From the NCBI GenBank assembly GCA_013368315.1, contig JAACJM010000058.1, forward strand, positions 1 to 64,000: DNA of 64,000 nucleotides. Direction: 5' to 3'. A program made the position numbers and the translations under genes. How positions within the stretch are numbered: position 1 is the stretch's first letter; the number at the start of each line of letters is the position of its first letter. Below the pieces are notes generated by a model. It was not told the DNA's origin. It searched no databases and worked only from the letters and a program-made list of their open reading frames with translations. This document shows positions 45,787 through 57,409 of this stretch, one piece after another. The DNA is from Tetrapyrgos nigripes (lineage: Eukaryota > Basidiomycota > Agaricomycetes > Agaricales > Campanellaceae).

Positions 45787-47331
45787 TTACACTATGTAAT
45801 CTGGAATTCTTTCACTGGTGTTATGTTGGCAGTCCTCCTCCTCCTCTTTTTCATCCTTCTCATCCTCCTCCTCCTCCTTCTCCTCTTTCTCATCTTTCTC
45901 CCCCTCCTTCTCCTCCTCCTTCTCCTCCTCCTCCTTCTCTGCCTCCTTTATTACTGCCCAGTCACCCCCTGACGGTAGAGACACCATCTGTGGAGCGTAA
46001 AAGTGCGTTTCAACAGCGTGTAGTATCTGAATACTATCCAATAACTCCTTCGTCTGCTCACGGAAGGAATGTGTCGATCTCTGTAGTTCCAAATTCTTAC
46101 AGAAAGGCAACGAGAAGTGTAACGAAACAAGGGTAGGATGGCGCGAAAAGAAAGAGGACAATGCTTCGGCTCTGCCTATGCCATCTCCTCCGCCGATGGA
46201 AAAATGAACAAGGGAAGGAAAAGTGATATTATCGAGGAAACAGTCGATATATCGTCTCGACCAGCTCTGCGTGAGTTCACCACCGAAATACTGCTTGTTC
46301 CTCGCCGTCCAGTACAGTCTCAAGGACTGCAGACGTGAATGAACAATAGGTTGGAGATCCTGGGTTTGGGGCGACGCATCGAAATGACGTCTGATCGTCA
46401 GGTCTAGCGCCGTCAAGTTTGCCATGGAGTGAAATATCCTATCGAAGATCTCGGATATGGACTGAGCACATTCAAATGTGCACGAGAAGACGGTGATGTT
46501 TCGATAAGAAGGGATTGAGGACAAGTCTGCAAGTAAATGGCTCGTCCAGATCAGTTCGCGAAGATTTGGAAGGTTATTTGCAGTGAAGGAGGGAAGGGAA
46601 ATGTTTTGGCCTCGGACAGTGGCAATAGAGTTCCGTGTATTCAACCTTCGCAAAGACGGAGCATCAATCTCCTGGAAAAGGTCCCGGAACACCATCTCGC
46701 CGGCGACGTCAATGTCGAATTCCACCCATCTATCAGACTGCAAAAATACAGCACGGAGGCCACTGTCACTGGAGTACAATTCGTACCCGCTGGATCTCGT
46801 GTAAAACCTGTCGATCTTGATTGACAAGGGTGCACTTCCTGAGCGGGTGAGCCATGACTGGATCATTTGGGGATTGGTTGGAAGTCTGAAGCGGATGTAG
46901 GACCAAAGTTTAGGTGACGAAAGCGCTATGGTCTTCCACCGAGAACATATATGGGTGAAAACGACGTGTGGTTGCAAAGGAAGTGGGATCTTCTTCTCCG
47001 ACCGTTTCACCTCAGTGTCATACCCCATTTCCACATACTTCATGAAAATCATGCACCATATCTTGTCCGGTATCCGCCGCATAGGAATGGAATGCATCAG
47101 GTTCCGGTATTTTTCCAGAAACTCTTCACGTCTGAGAATCTCCTTTCGGATGGCTCTGCGGCTCACTTCGAGAGAGAAAGTTGCCGATGAGAGACGGCTG
47201 AGGCACTCCTCGGCAACGTTTATCATCATGCGTAGTCCGAATATCTGATCCAATGTTGGAGCATCGTTACATTCCAGGAGCTCTGGATAGAGAGGCTCGG
47301 GAAATTCTGATAGCAAAACAGGATTTGCCAT
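45787..47331 (-). CDS. F-box-like protein with Glu/Lys-rich tail, 514 residues
   Basis: A single exon from ATG at 47331. A helical N-terminal segment holds NDAPTLDQIFGLRMMINVAE, shared with the gene at 61612-63165 (NDAPTPEQALAIRRSINVAQ). The F-box-like core is RRIPDKIWCMIFMKYVEM, followed by HVVFTHICSRWKTIALSSPK and leucine-rich repeats. The protein ends in about 60 residues of Glu, Lys and Asp (EKEEEEKEEEKEGEKDEKEE) and then PDYIV. The expected role is substrate recognition for an SCF ubiquitin ligase. The acidic/basic tail is coded by a long CTC/CTT repeat that is prone to length change. Confidence 0.85.
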   Translation of the reverse strand: MANPVLLSEFPEPLYPELLECNDAPTLDQIFGLRMMINVAEECLSRLSSATFSLEVSRRAIRKEILRREEFLEKYRNLMHSIPMRRIPDKIWCMIFMKYVEMGYDTEVKRSEKKIPLPLQPHVVFTHICSRWKTIALSSPKLWSYIRFRLPTNPQMIQSWLTRSGSAPLSIKIDRFYTRSSGYELYSSDSGLRAVFLQSDRWVEFDIDVAGEMVFRDLFQEIDAPSLRRLNTRNSIATVRGQNISLPSFTANNLPNLRELIWTSHLLADLSSIPSYRNITVFSCTFECAQSISEIFDRIFHSMANLTALDLTIRRHFDASPQTQDLQPIVHSRLQSLRLYWTARNKQYFGGELTQSWSRRYIDCFLDNITFPSLVHFSIGGGDGIGRAEALSSFFSRHPTLVSLHFSLPFCKNLELQRSTHSFREQTKELLDSIQILHAVETHFYAPQMVSLPSGGDWAVIKEAEKEEEEKEEEKEGEKDEKEEKEEEEDEKDEKEEEEDCQHNTSERIPDYIV

Positions 47332-49868
47332 TGGTGATGAAGACGGAGTGTGGGTCAGTAGGGAAGTCTGAGTCGACGTAGAATATTGCTGTAGATATAT
47401 CCATCACGATGTGTGATCAGTGAGTCATAGAACTTAAAAGACGACACGAAATTTGAAAACGCGGTCCTTCAACGCACTGGCTATCTGTCAAACTGTACAT
47501 ACGATCAATAGACGATTATCAACGGTCGGTTGGTACACTCTCTTCTAAATTCTCATGCCTTCGTCGCATTGCAACCACTGTGACAATGGATGCTTTGAAT
47601 CTTACCTAACTCTTACCACTGCCAGCCAAGCGGGACTTATTTAAGCACAACTTATAGACCTCAAGCCATACTATGTGGAAGCTTGAAGACTGCAAAAACT
47701 GCACCCACGGCATCGTCTTTTTTAATTGGTTCCAAGTTCCGGCCAGCGAGTCAAGAACGTAGCTTTTTCTCTCTCAAACGCAAGTCGCGAATCGTCTGCT
47801 AGTGCTACGCTTGGTATCCGGACGACTTTCCCAAAATTGTCACTGTCAGCGAAGACTTGCGACCGCAGTTTGACCGCAGTCCAGTGTTCCATGTTACGTC
47901 GGTCAGGCGAGGATGAGCTTACGCAGGATGACGCTATCTGTGAAAGGCTAGGAGAGCCTACGACAGCGTTTATGAGGCCGTTGTTAGTAAGAGACACTTG
48001 AGGTGGGTCCTGAAGCGCTGAAGTTTGTGGTTACGTTTACGATCTGACCTCGTGTATGAGATCCTTATCTGTTGACCACTCTTGGACAGATTTCGTGCAT
48101 GCTATATATACAGGACGTTGATTGTTCGGAACCCGGAGAGTTGGCAACCTGACGAGGGATGCTGTAGATGCCGCAAAGTCGAGCTCCCTTAACGATTTAT
48201 TCCTCATTTTCGCCCATGGGTTAATGAAACCTTCATATCAGTCGTTTCTTATCTTCAACGTCCTCTTCTATTCCTTCACCACTAGCTCCGTCCTCATGTT
48301 CTTTCAGTGGCAGTACGCCTACACGTTATGCTCCTTCCTCTTTCCCTCTTCACTGTAACACGTCCGGTCCAGGCTGATATTCGCTGTTTTCTGAAATCTT
48401 ACCCTGTCCATTCCATACCCCCATACCCCAGACACATATTACAAGCTGTGCAGCGCGCATCATGGCTGGCTAGATTGCAATTCTCCTAAAAATACCTCCA
48501 TATGCGTTGGTGTGGTTCAGCCTTCCTCATGAAAATGTCGCAATGACTGTACACAGCCGCTGTCCAGTGTCCTTGTCATCGGACATAGGCTCAAGTGGCT
48601 GTTGATTTGGCTTCTTTTTTCTTTGATATCGAACGGTTTTTTCTTCTTTCTTTGCGATTTGAATACAGATGAACATAGGATATGGCCACGAATGGCCGGT
48701 ATGAGTGCATTGGGCAGACGATATCGATTCTGGTGCTACCTCTTGACTACATAAATCCCAGCTACTATCATGTAGTCGCGCACAGCCCTGCGTCCTTTCT
48801 TCCATCAATTGCTCATTGTGGATGTTGCATGGATACTGACATGGACACTTTTAGTCTCTGGTCGTTTGTACGTACGGTACCTTGCCAGAAGGATGAAGGA
48901 TTCCGCATAGGCTCACAATAATTCCCGGGCTCGTTATTCGGAATTCTTTAGGCAGTGGCAACTTGGTGGTGGCAACAGTCGCCGTGAGACTACTAACGGT
49001 CAGGCTGTCCTTCGACTCTTCGAGTTCTTTGCGGTCTGCATACCAAGCTAGATGGGCGCTGGTTTAATGAAGAAAATATTAGCCTCAAACGTAGAAAGTC
49101 TGGAAAACGCAGTGATTGGCATGACAGAGCAAGCGTCGGTGATGACCGAGGAGGACGTTGGCTGGGACGGAAGCTAATTCGCCGGTATTAATCACTCCAA
49201 CCTCTAGTCCAGCACCAATCCAATCGTTCCACCGGCTTTGCAGACCGTTTTCTGTTGTCCTGTGTGGTACATGGAGGCGGATGGAGAATGTCGATCATGA
49301 GGGTTTGATATTGGATTCAAGAACGGCGTTGATTGACCGCGAAGTGCAGCCCAGCAATTCCGATAAACCCGCCTGGTTTTCGGGAGCGCTTTGCGCGCTC
49401 ATAGTACACTGGCCTCCGAGTCGGAGGTTGGGTAATTACTTACTGTAAGTACGAACCAAGTCTGTGGTGCTGGGTGCAAGGCTCAAGCTGACGATGTACG
49501 AGACGAAATGCCCAGATCTATGAGAGGTCAAACTCTACAGTAAAAACATTGAGTTCTTTCTGATGGAGGATAACAATCTCCAGGTGGAAAAATAAAAAGA
49601 AACCGAGAAATTGACACATGTATACCACGTGACCAGCTATAGAAATCGCATGCAACGCGGAGGCAATAGAATCCAGGGTATTTTCTTCCCAACTACCGTC
49701 GCTCTTTTTTCCAGTCGTTCCTTACCTACACTGCCTCTCAATAACCCTTTAAGTATAACTCGGTAGGTTATCTGATTCTTCTCTTTGTCTCCTTCTCGTT
49801 CTCTAATTTGCTTTCCATTTTCTCTTTTTGGCTTTATAGGTTATTTCAGATTGCACATACATCCTACA
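47332..49868. other. Gene-poor interval
   Basis: About 2.5 kb between the F-box gene and the GPI-protein gene. Several short frames (for example 47726-48001 and 49158-49448) show no motif, signal peptide or consistent splicing. No repeat structure was noticed. The far right end contains the promoter of the GPI-protein gene. Confidence 0.5.
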
Positions 49869-50825
49869 ATGGTCGCCTCTACTCTCTTCGTCCTCCTTCT
49901 TGCTTCTGCTCCTGCTCTTCTCGTCAGCGCCGATGTTACTCCTGACGTTCCTGGGCCTGGTGCTGTCTATAAACAAGGTCAAAACTGTGAAATCCATTGG
50001 CAGGGTGACGCCGTTTCGACGACTGCATGGAAAAACATGGCCATCGAGTTGATGACTGGTGACAACTTCCAGATGGTCCATCTCACCAGTACGTTTATCT
50101 CGTTCTATGTAATGATCCCTTTTGCTAATCTCTCATCACAGCTGTCGCTCAAGACCAAGACGGTACCGTCGACGGCAAGTTTGAGTACCCTTGTCCCGAG
50201 GTGCGCACTATTGCTTCATAACGATACCTTTCCATTAGCTGACATTGTCGTTCAGGTCACTCCCAACTCTGCCATCTACTTCTACCAATTTAGCGCCCCG
50301 AACGCACCTGACCTGACCTGGACCACTCGTTTCACCATTGCCGGTGCTGACGGTTCTACCACTCCACCCACTGAAAGCACTCAACCTGGTACCAACGCCC
50401 CCATTCCCTGGGGTACCGGTGCTCTCAAAGATCCTTCCAAAGGTACCCCTCCTCCTTCCTTCGCCGCAAGCGGATCCGGATCTGCCTCTCAGTCTGCCCC
50501 TGTGTCGACTGGACCTCTCGCTTCCCCGTCGACACCTGCTTCGTCCGCTTCTGGAAGCGACTCTGGAAGCAACTCTGGAAGCAACACTGGAAGCAACACT
50601 GGAAGCAACACTCCCTCGGACACTTCTTCCTCGAGACCTGTAGTGACGACCTCTAGGACTAGCACTGGACAGGCTGGCAATGTTTCTCCTTCCCAGTCTG
50701 GTTCGAATGATAACTCGACTACCTCCGCCGCTGGCAATAACAATGCCGCGCTTGGGCCTGTCAGGCCTGACGGAGCTGTCGCGGTTCTTGTGGGTTCGGC
50801 GCTTACTTTTGCTTTCTTGCTTTAA
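49869..50825 (+). CDS. Kre9/Knh1-like GPI-anchored surface protein
   Basis: Three exons in frame, 49869-50088, 50142-50200 and 50256-50825, give 282 residues. Signal peptide: MVASTLFVLLLASAPALLVSA. The N-terminal domain (PGPGAVYKQGQNCEIHWQGD, FYQFSAPN, TWTTRFTIAG) is the Kre9/Knh1-like type of basidiomycete surface proteins. A Ser/Thr/Gly linker with SGSNTGSNTGSNT repeats follows, then a hydrophobic C-terminus (VAVLVGSALTFAFLL) for GPI attachment. It is exported to the cell surface. Start choice: an upstream in-frame codon extends the open frame, but this ATG gives the signal peptide. Confidence 0.85.
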   Translation: MVASTLFVLLLASAPALLVSADVTPDVPGPGAVYKQGQNCEIHWQGDAVSTTAWKNMAIELMTGDNFQMVHLTSTFISFYVMIPFANLSSQLSLKTKTVPSTASLSTLVPRCALLLHNDTFPLADIVVQVTPNSAIYFYQFSAPNAPDLTWTTRFTIAGADGSTTPPTESTQPGTNAPIPWGTGALKDPSKGTPPPSFAASGSGSASQSAPVSTGPLASPSTPASSASGSDSGSNSGSNTGSNTGSNTPSDTSSSRPVVTTSRTSTGQAGNVSPSQSGSNDNSTTSAAGNNNAALGPVRPDGAVAVLVGSALTFAFLL

Positions 50826-51385
50826 GCGAGCGTCGGCGATAACGTCTACCCAGCCTATGTCCCAGCTCAGTTACGTGCATGTGCATGCCCATCCTCACGT
50901 CCTATTCCATCCCGATTCATATCTAGCATGATTCCATCTATCACAGATAAAAAACGTTTCGCATTTTGTTTCGCGTTTCTTCTTACCCTGGATGTGACGT
51001 TTATTGTCAGCCTCCTGTGATAGAGATCACGTTCATACGCGGGTTCCTACCAACTTACCCCTTTCCTCACGATGTGTTTGTACCTAGAGCTATTTTTAGT
51101 ATTGGCGTTGGTTCTGAGAGACGGACAGGACTTGCAGGAAATCATTTGGCGAACTTTTCTATCAGATCCTTTACATACTACAGAGAGAGGCCTTCATTTA
51201 CTCTACCCACCCTCAACTACACCTGCTACATCCTATATACACCCACATTTCATATCCCCGACCGCATTGTCTGTTGCGATCCATATCCCTAACCTTTTCA
51301 TACCAAACCAACTATATCCCAGCATTCTTTTCATGTAAATTATGTTATATATAATAAGTGCTTCCATTCAGATCCAGATATAAGG
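50826..51385. other. 3' flank of the GPI-protein gene
   Basis: No gene seen up to the start of the hAT-like element. Confidence 0.5.
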
Positions 51386-52551
51386 CCCAGTGAAAAGTCA
51401 ATGGGCCCAGAGCGAACCCCAGCGAATGTCCAAAAGACGCTCAGTCTGACTCGCCTGTGTTCGCTCTCGTTACAAAATTGTGCACCACTCATTATCTGCA
51501 TTGAGTCAAACTGAGTCCGAGCGAGCATTTTTTGGAAGATTTTGAGTATATTCGCTCTCATTCGCTCTTGTCCGTTTGGTTTGAATAGGGTGCACCCAAT
51601 TCTGCACCCGCTTTGGTTTGCTCTGGCTTGCTCTGGTTCATATAGCTATGATTCGTTACGGTACAATTTGGTACAGTACATGGTGTACATAGTAGAAATA
51701 CACTGTAATAAAATGCATTCTCCTGCACCTACCGCCATAATACCTTCTACACCGATGTCCTGTCCAAAAATGCCCAAACAAATCTGCGTACGTAGGTTCT
51801 GTGTCAGGAAAGGCATAATGCAGAGTTTCCGGAAGAGAACGTACCGACGTGGACAATTGCAAAGTGGAAAATAGCTGCGTAAGAAGTCCATCAGTACTGC
51901 GATGATACGGTGGCGCATCCAAGACGCACCGGGAGCCTAGATATCCATACAAATTCGCCTAATGCAAAAGGCGGGTTAGAGAAAGAAGATAACGCGATAC
52001 AGAAGACTCACTGAACAATGAGAAATCCACTTGCCCTTCTCATTTCCTTCCCCTCGCTCTCACACAGACATGTAACGCCTTTGCAGATCACGACGACGTT
52101 GGCCAGGGAGTTAGCGGGCAGCGGAAGTGGATGGGCGAAAGGAAGGGAAGGATGTCGGCAGAAGATGGTGGTGGTAGAAGGAAGAAGAACACTGGGAAGC
52201 GATCAGAAATGACTTTGAACTTTTCAAGATGCTCGGGACCTGCCGAACTTGTTGAGTAGAAATGAAGATAGTGCAAGGGAAGTACCATGTCAAATAGCTA
52301 AGATGCAGATACTACAGTATCATATGTACATGGACATACCATAGACAATATATTATAGTCGAGAGATGGCCAAAACAGCCTAAGATAATCAAGCTAGTTG
52401 AGTTAACATAGTGGTAAGAAGACAAGTATGTGTCAAACCTAAGCTATCTACAACGCGACTCACTCAGGCTCTGTCCAGCTCATTTTTTTTCGATCATTTG
52501 CGGGTGCACATTCGCTCTGGTTCGCTCTGGGGAAACCGACTTTTCACTGGG
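51386..52551. mobile_element. Non-autonomous hAT-like DNA transposon, 1166 bp
   Basis: The ends begin CCCAGTGAAAAGTC and close with GACTTTTCACTGGG, with more inverted similarity inside (CCAGAGCGAACC). The flanks carry the direct repeat TATAAGG (51379-51385 and 52552-52558); eight bases match if one mismatch is allowed. An 8-base target site and a CAGTG terminus fit hAT elements. Subterminal copies of TTCGCTCT cluster near both ends, as for hAT transposase binding. No transposase frame was found. Confidence 0.75.
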
Positions 52552-52617
52552 TATAAGGAAGGAACAATATGTTGAGACTCCTAGATGAAGATGTATCCTG
52601 AGCAAAAACAGCAAAAA

Positions 52618-52718
52618 TGTCCACGCCCAGGATTGAACTGGAGACCCTTGCATTTCACGCGCGGGATTACGTAAGGTAACCACATAAGTACAATGCTCTA
52701 CCACTGAGCTACGCGGAC
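52618..52718 (-). tRNA. tRNA with intron, probable anticodon TAT (Ile)
   Basis: On the minus strand GTCCGCG pairs with CGTGGAC in the acceptor stem. The D arm is GCTC-AGTGGTA-GAGC. The anticodon stem is TTGTA with TGCAA. The T arm is TCCAG-TTCAATC-CTGGG. The anticodon loop begins CTTATG, then about 29 nt of intron, which gives anticodon TAT after T33. Box B (GTTCAATCC) is good and a T5 tract follows the 3' end. Position 37 is G, which is unusual for an ANN-decoding tRNA, so the identity is not certain. Confidence 0.7.
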
Positions 52719-53104
52719 GTTACTGAATGATTGAGTTTTGGATACATGGACCCCTTTTTCCTTTCGTTTTCCCACTTCCTAACTATTCTTCACATCCTTC
52801 GCTTCCGAATCCCATTATCCATTCTTCAGTACCTTAAAAGATCCGGGGCTTTGGTACAGAGCTCCTTGAAAAGAACCCGGTTAAGCCAATCCCGTTCGAG
52901 GCGACCTCGTCGACCAGATTCACCGAGAGCGTTTCCGGTCCCGTGATCCACTTCCACGTCTTCCACGTCAGTTTGTCGGGAGGGATAAATACTTCTGCTT
53001 ATAGAGTCTCACCACGTCTGTTTATCTTGAGCCGTCTCTTGTTCTACTATTCTACTCTTGACTGGTCGAAGTAACCTCAAGGAGACCTCAAGTTTACAAC
53101 TACT

Positions 53105-54630
53105 ATGTTCGACGTTCAGCTACTAACGCTGATACTCGCGTTGACACCTTCTCTGGTGTCAGCAGGTCTCTTTCCGAAAGACTCTGTGGTGAAGATGTTG
53201 GACCCGAAGGGTTTTAGGCAAGCGATCAAGCCTAATGTGAGTTCCTCCTCACGTATACTTACTACTTCATTTCATACTGACGTTCTCCTTTCATGTGTCT
53301 AGCAAACAACAATGATTGCATTCGTTGCGCCTTGGTGCGGGGTGAGTCTACGAGTTGCTTTACTACCATGAAAGGAAGCTGATTAGTCCATGCCCGCCTC
53401 ATAATAGCACTGTCAAAGAATGGTCCCTGAATACAGTAAAGCAGCACTCGGACTCTATCCGCTCGTTCCTACTTATGCAGTTAACTGCGATGATGAAATG
53501 AACAAGAGGTTATGTGCTGAGCAGGTGAGCTTGTTCTCTTTCAGCAGCTCTCATGTCTGACGTTCTATCCAATATAGGGTGTCCAAGGTTTCCCTACAGT
53601 CAAACTCTTCCCTCGAGGAAAGACCCTTCCACCTATGACATACGACCAACCTGAACGTTCTGCGAGCGCATTTTTCTACTGGGCTTCGAGGAGAATTCCG
53701 GATGCTGTTAAGAAGATTTATAATGACAAGGATATTCACCCTTGGGTTGAAGAGGTGCGTTTTGTCTTCTATACTCCTTTACACTTGTTTTTAAGTAACA
53801 TATGGTTATCACAGACCTCATCCCTAGACCGTCCTCGTACTCTTCTCTTGACGAAAGACAAAAAGGTCCCTCTGTTGTGGAAAGTCCTCGCAAACAAGTA
53901 TAAAGGTCAATTGGAATTTGCTTCGAGAAGGGATCGTAAAGGAAGGAGTTCAGAGTTTATGGGATATGAGGCTGGCGAGAAGAAGGTTCCAAAGGTGCTG
54001 GTTTATCCTATTGGGTCTACAAAGCCTGTGATGTACGAGGGTGAGTAAACTTCATCGTTTGTTCAATTTTTTCGTAAACGTCAACTTACTTCCTTCTGTT
54101 CTCTCACAGGCATCAACAAACTCGACTCCCTCTCCAAATTCTTCGATTCAGTCCTAGACGGTACTGCCGACCTCTCTATGGTCAACCAAAAAGCCTCCGA
54201 AGAAGAATTCGTTCCCTCTGACGACGAACTCGAAATCGAACGAAAACAAGAAGCCCAGAGAATCGCTTTAGCCCATGGCGGATTTAGCGATCTCATTGAC
54301 TTTGAGGAGGCTCTGAAAAATGGAGCTGGGGCTGATTTCCATGATACGCATGGGTATGGAGGGATGATGGGTGATTTGCCGAAGAAGAAGAAGGTGGTTG
54401 ATAAGGATGGGAAGACGGCGGATGCGGCTGCGACGCCGTCTCCAGATGCTGCTGCTGAAGAAGACCCAGAGCCTGCACCGTCGCCATCTGTTAAAGTTGA
54501 GGAAAAGGCAGAGACAGACAAGAAGGAAGATGCTTCAGCACCTGAGCCTCCGGCAGAACCAGTCGCATCGGCTGAGCAGCCAGCGCAGGCGTCAGAGTCA
54601 GCGACTGAGCGACCAGTGGACGAATTGTAG
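53105..54630 (+). CDS. ER thioredoxin-domain protein (protein disulfide isomerase family)
   Basis: Six exons in frame: 53105-53236, 53303-53341, 53408-53524, 53578-53754, 53815-54040 and 54110-54630, giving 403 residues. Signal peptide: LLTLILALTPSLVSAG. A single thioredoxin fold has the active site APWCG|HCQ split by an intron (CGHC), then GVQGFPTVKLF. The remainder resembles the P5/MPD1-type layout with a second, redox-inactive domain (RPRTLLLTKDKKVPLLWKVL). The C-terminus is an acidic/Ala/Pro-rich tail of about 110 residues that ends VDEL, an HDEL-like ER-retrieval signal. Expected role: disulfide formation or isomerisation in the ER lumen. Confidence 0.9.
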
Positions 54631-55646
54631 ACTTGGATAACCCCAGTTCATTTCTTATTCGTCTCTTCTTCGGACTGTACTTACTCGGTTTTGACTTTGG
54701 ATGGCTTTGGATTGGATTGGATTGCTTATGACCTCCTGTGTCGTTGCAGACGTAGATTCCAGGTCTTTCTTTATTGATTATTGGTGTTACCTATGCACCC
54801 TCAATTGTACAACTCATCTGCGAAGTTTTGGAAAATTTTTATTGTTATTGATGTAATTAGGATTCGTTGATATACTTACAACCTTGAACCTATCCTACTG
54901 TTTCGAAGCTGACGATTGCTTTTGGTCGTGTTCTTCATTGGCTATCGCTGCAGTAGAGAGAGCATGCGATATCAGATGAAGCTGTCACATTGCATGAAAT
55001 GCGCCTGGATTCAGGGAGAGCCGTTCCATGTAGCTACATAGTGAATCAAGAATAGCGAGAATGAAAGACGTATGTTGAAGCCTTTTGGTACGGGTACGTT
55101 ATGTAGTATACATCCGTGTTTGAATTGAAGCTTCTGTATCGAGCACTACTGTACTGACATGTAGGGATGCAGCCGTAACCCGTAACGCACCAGAACGCAC
55201 CCCAAACTGAGGTTTGTAACGAACGCCGGCTTTTTTTCACAGCCACAATTCCTTTTCCGGTAATTCCCACATCCAAAAAGGAAATTTGTGGCGCTGGTTG
55301 CTCCCTTGGAATCGAAAAAAATTGTAACGCTCTGGAGCTGGTTGCCTCCCTACATGTCAATACAGTAATGTAGATCCAGTTGGGGAAGCCATACGTGCAT
55401 GTTCTGACGAGGAAAACGATGACCCTGTCGTTTAGTTGCTATCGGTACCACCGAAATGCGTCGGAAAGATGTCGGGAACAAAATATAATACAGCTTACAA
55501 GACAGATGACTCCGATTCTCGAGTGTTGGGATATTCTGAAAGGTTCCAAGTATGGCACCCTGTTTAAGTATGGACAATCATGGACATGACGACTCCGTAT
55601 TTTGTACAAGTGTGCGGAATATAATCTCATACATTTACTACTGCTA
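54631..55646. other. Intergenic region with one foldback element
   Basis: The 3' flanks of two genes meet here. A 203-bp foldback lies at 55156-55358. No other feature noticed. Confidence 0.55.
55156..55358. mobile_element. 203-bp foldback (MITE-like) element
   Basis: The ends GACATGTAGGGATGCAGCC and GGTTGCCTCCCTACATGTC are inverted copies with few mismatches. Weaker pairing continues inwards (GTAACGC and its complement). No target duplication could be fixed. Confidence 0.65.
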
Positions 55647-57366
55647 TCACAGCTCCGTATGTGCAGCAGACTGCCCGCCCTGTTCGTCCGAGTCATCATC
55701 AGGGATCTTGAACCCACCCTTCCACAAACGACCCAACGCATTATCCAAATCATACATCTTCTTGACCCTTCTCATCCTGGCAAGGTCTTCCTGATTCACC
55801 GAGCGGGCATACACAGATTGCTCCTCGTTTGCATAGTTGAGGTATAAAAAGTTGTTGAGAATACGCCGTTGACGAGCAGTGTCTTCACTCCACGCACCGA
55901 GCTTGCTCATAGCTTTGTACATGGCCTTGTCATTGCTCTGATCCCTCCATGTGCTTATAAGCAGGATGACTAGACAGATGGTAATGGCGTCAGAATTGCA
56001 CTCAAGAGAAAACACTGCTGAAACTTACGAGCCAAGTCCTCCTTTGATTCCATCAAGACATTTCGGAACGGATTTGCTCCTGTCTCTGAGCTTGCCCTCA
56101 TAAACGACTTGGCGATAGGCTGTATCGCAATCTCCCACTGTAATTCAGAAACATGTCCCAGCTCATCGTAGATTTCCCTGGCATAAGAGTGAACATCCCA
56201 AAGAAATGTAGCATCGAGTTTGACAGTGAACGTAAACCATCTCGTACGCTTCTGATCCCCCAAGCCAGGCTGCAGTTCGTCCAAGAATTTGAGTAAAGTT
56301 GTGGATCTTGTTGTATCGGTGATAGAGGTCGCCGTGGAAAGAGGTGGACTGGGTGAGGGGTCGAGAGAACCATGCCAAACTGTGACACTGCCTTTTCCGA
56401 GAACGACCGCCTGCAATTCTCCTCTACTTGATGCTGATTTTCGGCTAAACGAAACCCAATTGTGGAGAAGTTGTGGTGTTTCCTGTGGATCAAGAGCATA
56501 GATGCGACCGCCACTCCAAATTTCTGCCAAGGGATAAGTGAACACGTCAAAGCGCGTGACGATCCCAAAGTTTGTGCTACCCAATTTTAAAGCCCAGAAG
56601 AGATCGGGATGAGAAGTAGCGTTGGCGTTGACGAGAGTTCCATTAGCAAGGACGACTTGGTAATTGATAACGTTGTCTGAACCGAAGCCATGTCGGAATG
56701 AGAGTAGACTGATGCCTCCTATGGAGTCGTCACAGTGGTTAGAGTCGAGCTGGTCCATCGGAACGTGAAAGGAAATATACCTGCCTCCGAGAAAATATCC
56801 ACCAACACCCACTTCAGGTACTCGACCACCAACGGTGGAAAGATTGTACGGCTCCAATGCAGTATACACTCGCCCCCAGTTGGATCCAGGTCCGAGGCGA
56901 ACCGCACCCTTTTTCTCATCGACATCAATCCCATTCAATTGACCAAGGTCCAACGCGATGCCTCTAGCAATATTTGAAGCTCTCCAACTCATGTGTCCTC
57001 CTGAGCGCACGGAAAAAGGACAAGAGTGCTCAGTTAGGGTCTTTACGACGAGGGAGACCTCGGACGATGTTGTAGGAGAAACTCGACAAGATGGGTGTAA
57101 TTCGGTTTGCTGAGAGATGAAGTAGTCGAGCTGTTGGTCCTCGTACTCGGCTGATCCTGGAAAATGGACAATAGCAGGATCTGGAAGTGTTTCTGAAAGT
57201 GTAGTGCACTGCCATCAATGCGAAACCTTAGTGACCAGCTTGGTATGATTGAGTACGTTCTACAACTCACACATAGATGAGCAAAATATTTGTTTCCAGC
57301 AGCGCCAAGGGGCGTCTTGGAGGCCTTGCAGAGAGAAATCGCAAAGAGCACAAGCAGGAGACGCAT
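55647..57366 (-). CDS. Secreted FAD-linked oxidoreductase (berberine-bridge-enzyme family)
   Basis: Four exons in frame, 57366-57271, 57208-56781, 56708-56029 and 55969-55647, give 508 residues, normal for the family. The signal peptide is MRLLLVLFAISLCKA. The FAD-binding PCMH-type domain shows PTTSSEVSLVVKTLTEHSCP, RSGGHMSW with the His used for covalent FAD in the family, LDLGQLNGIDVD and GVGGYFLGG. The C-terminal BBE motif NFLYLNYANEEQ is present. A CxxGxxCxx-type second FAD link is not obvious: the GGSLLSFRHGFG stretch lacks the Cys. Such enzymes oxidise sugars, alcohols or alkaloid-like substrates. A TATATAAA box lies about 40 nt upstream. Confidence 0.9.
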
Positions 57367-57401
57367 TTTGGACTGGATCAGCCTGTCGATGGAGGCAAAG
57401 G

Positions 57402-57409
57402 TTTATATA
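57402..57409 (-). promoter_or_regulatory. TATA box of the FAD oxidoreductase gene
   Basis: TATATAAA on the minus strand, about 36-43 nt before the ATG. The leader would be very short. Confidence 0.55.

Noticed and set aside
45818..46000. Serine/phenylalanine-rich plus-strand frame
   Set aside because: Reverse complement of the Glu/Lys codons in the F-box tail.
50489..50743. Minus-strand frame rich in Leu/Pro/Glu
   Set aside because: Shadow of the Ser/Thr/Gly repeats of the GPI-anchored protein.
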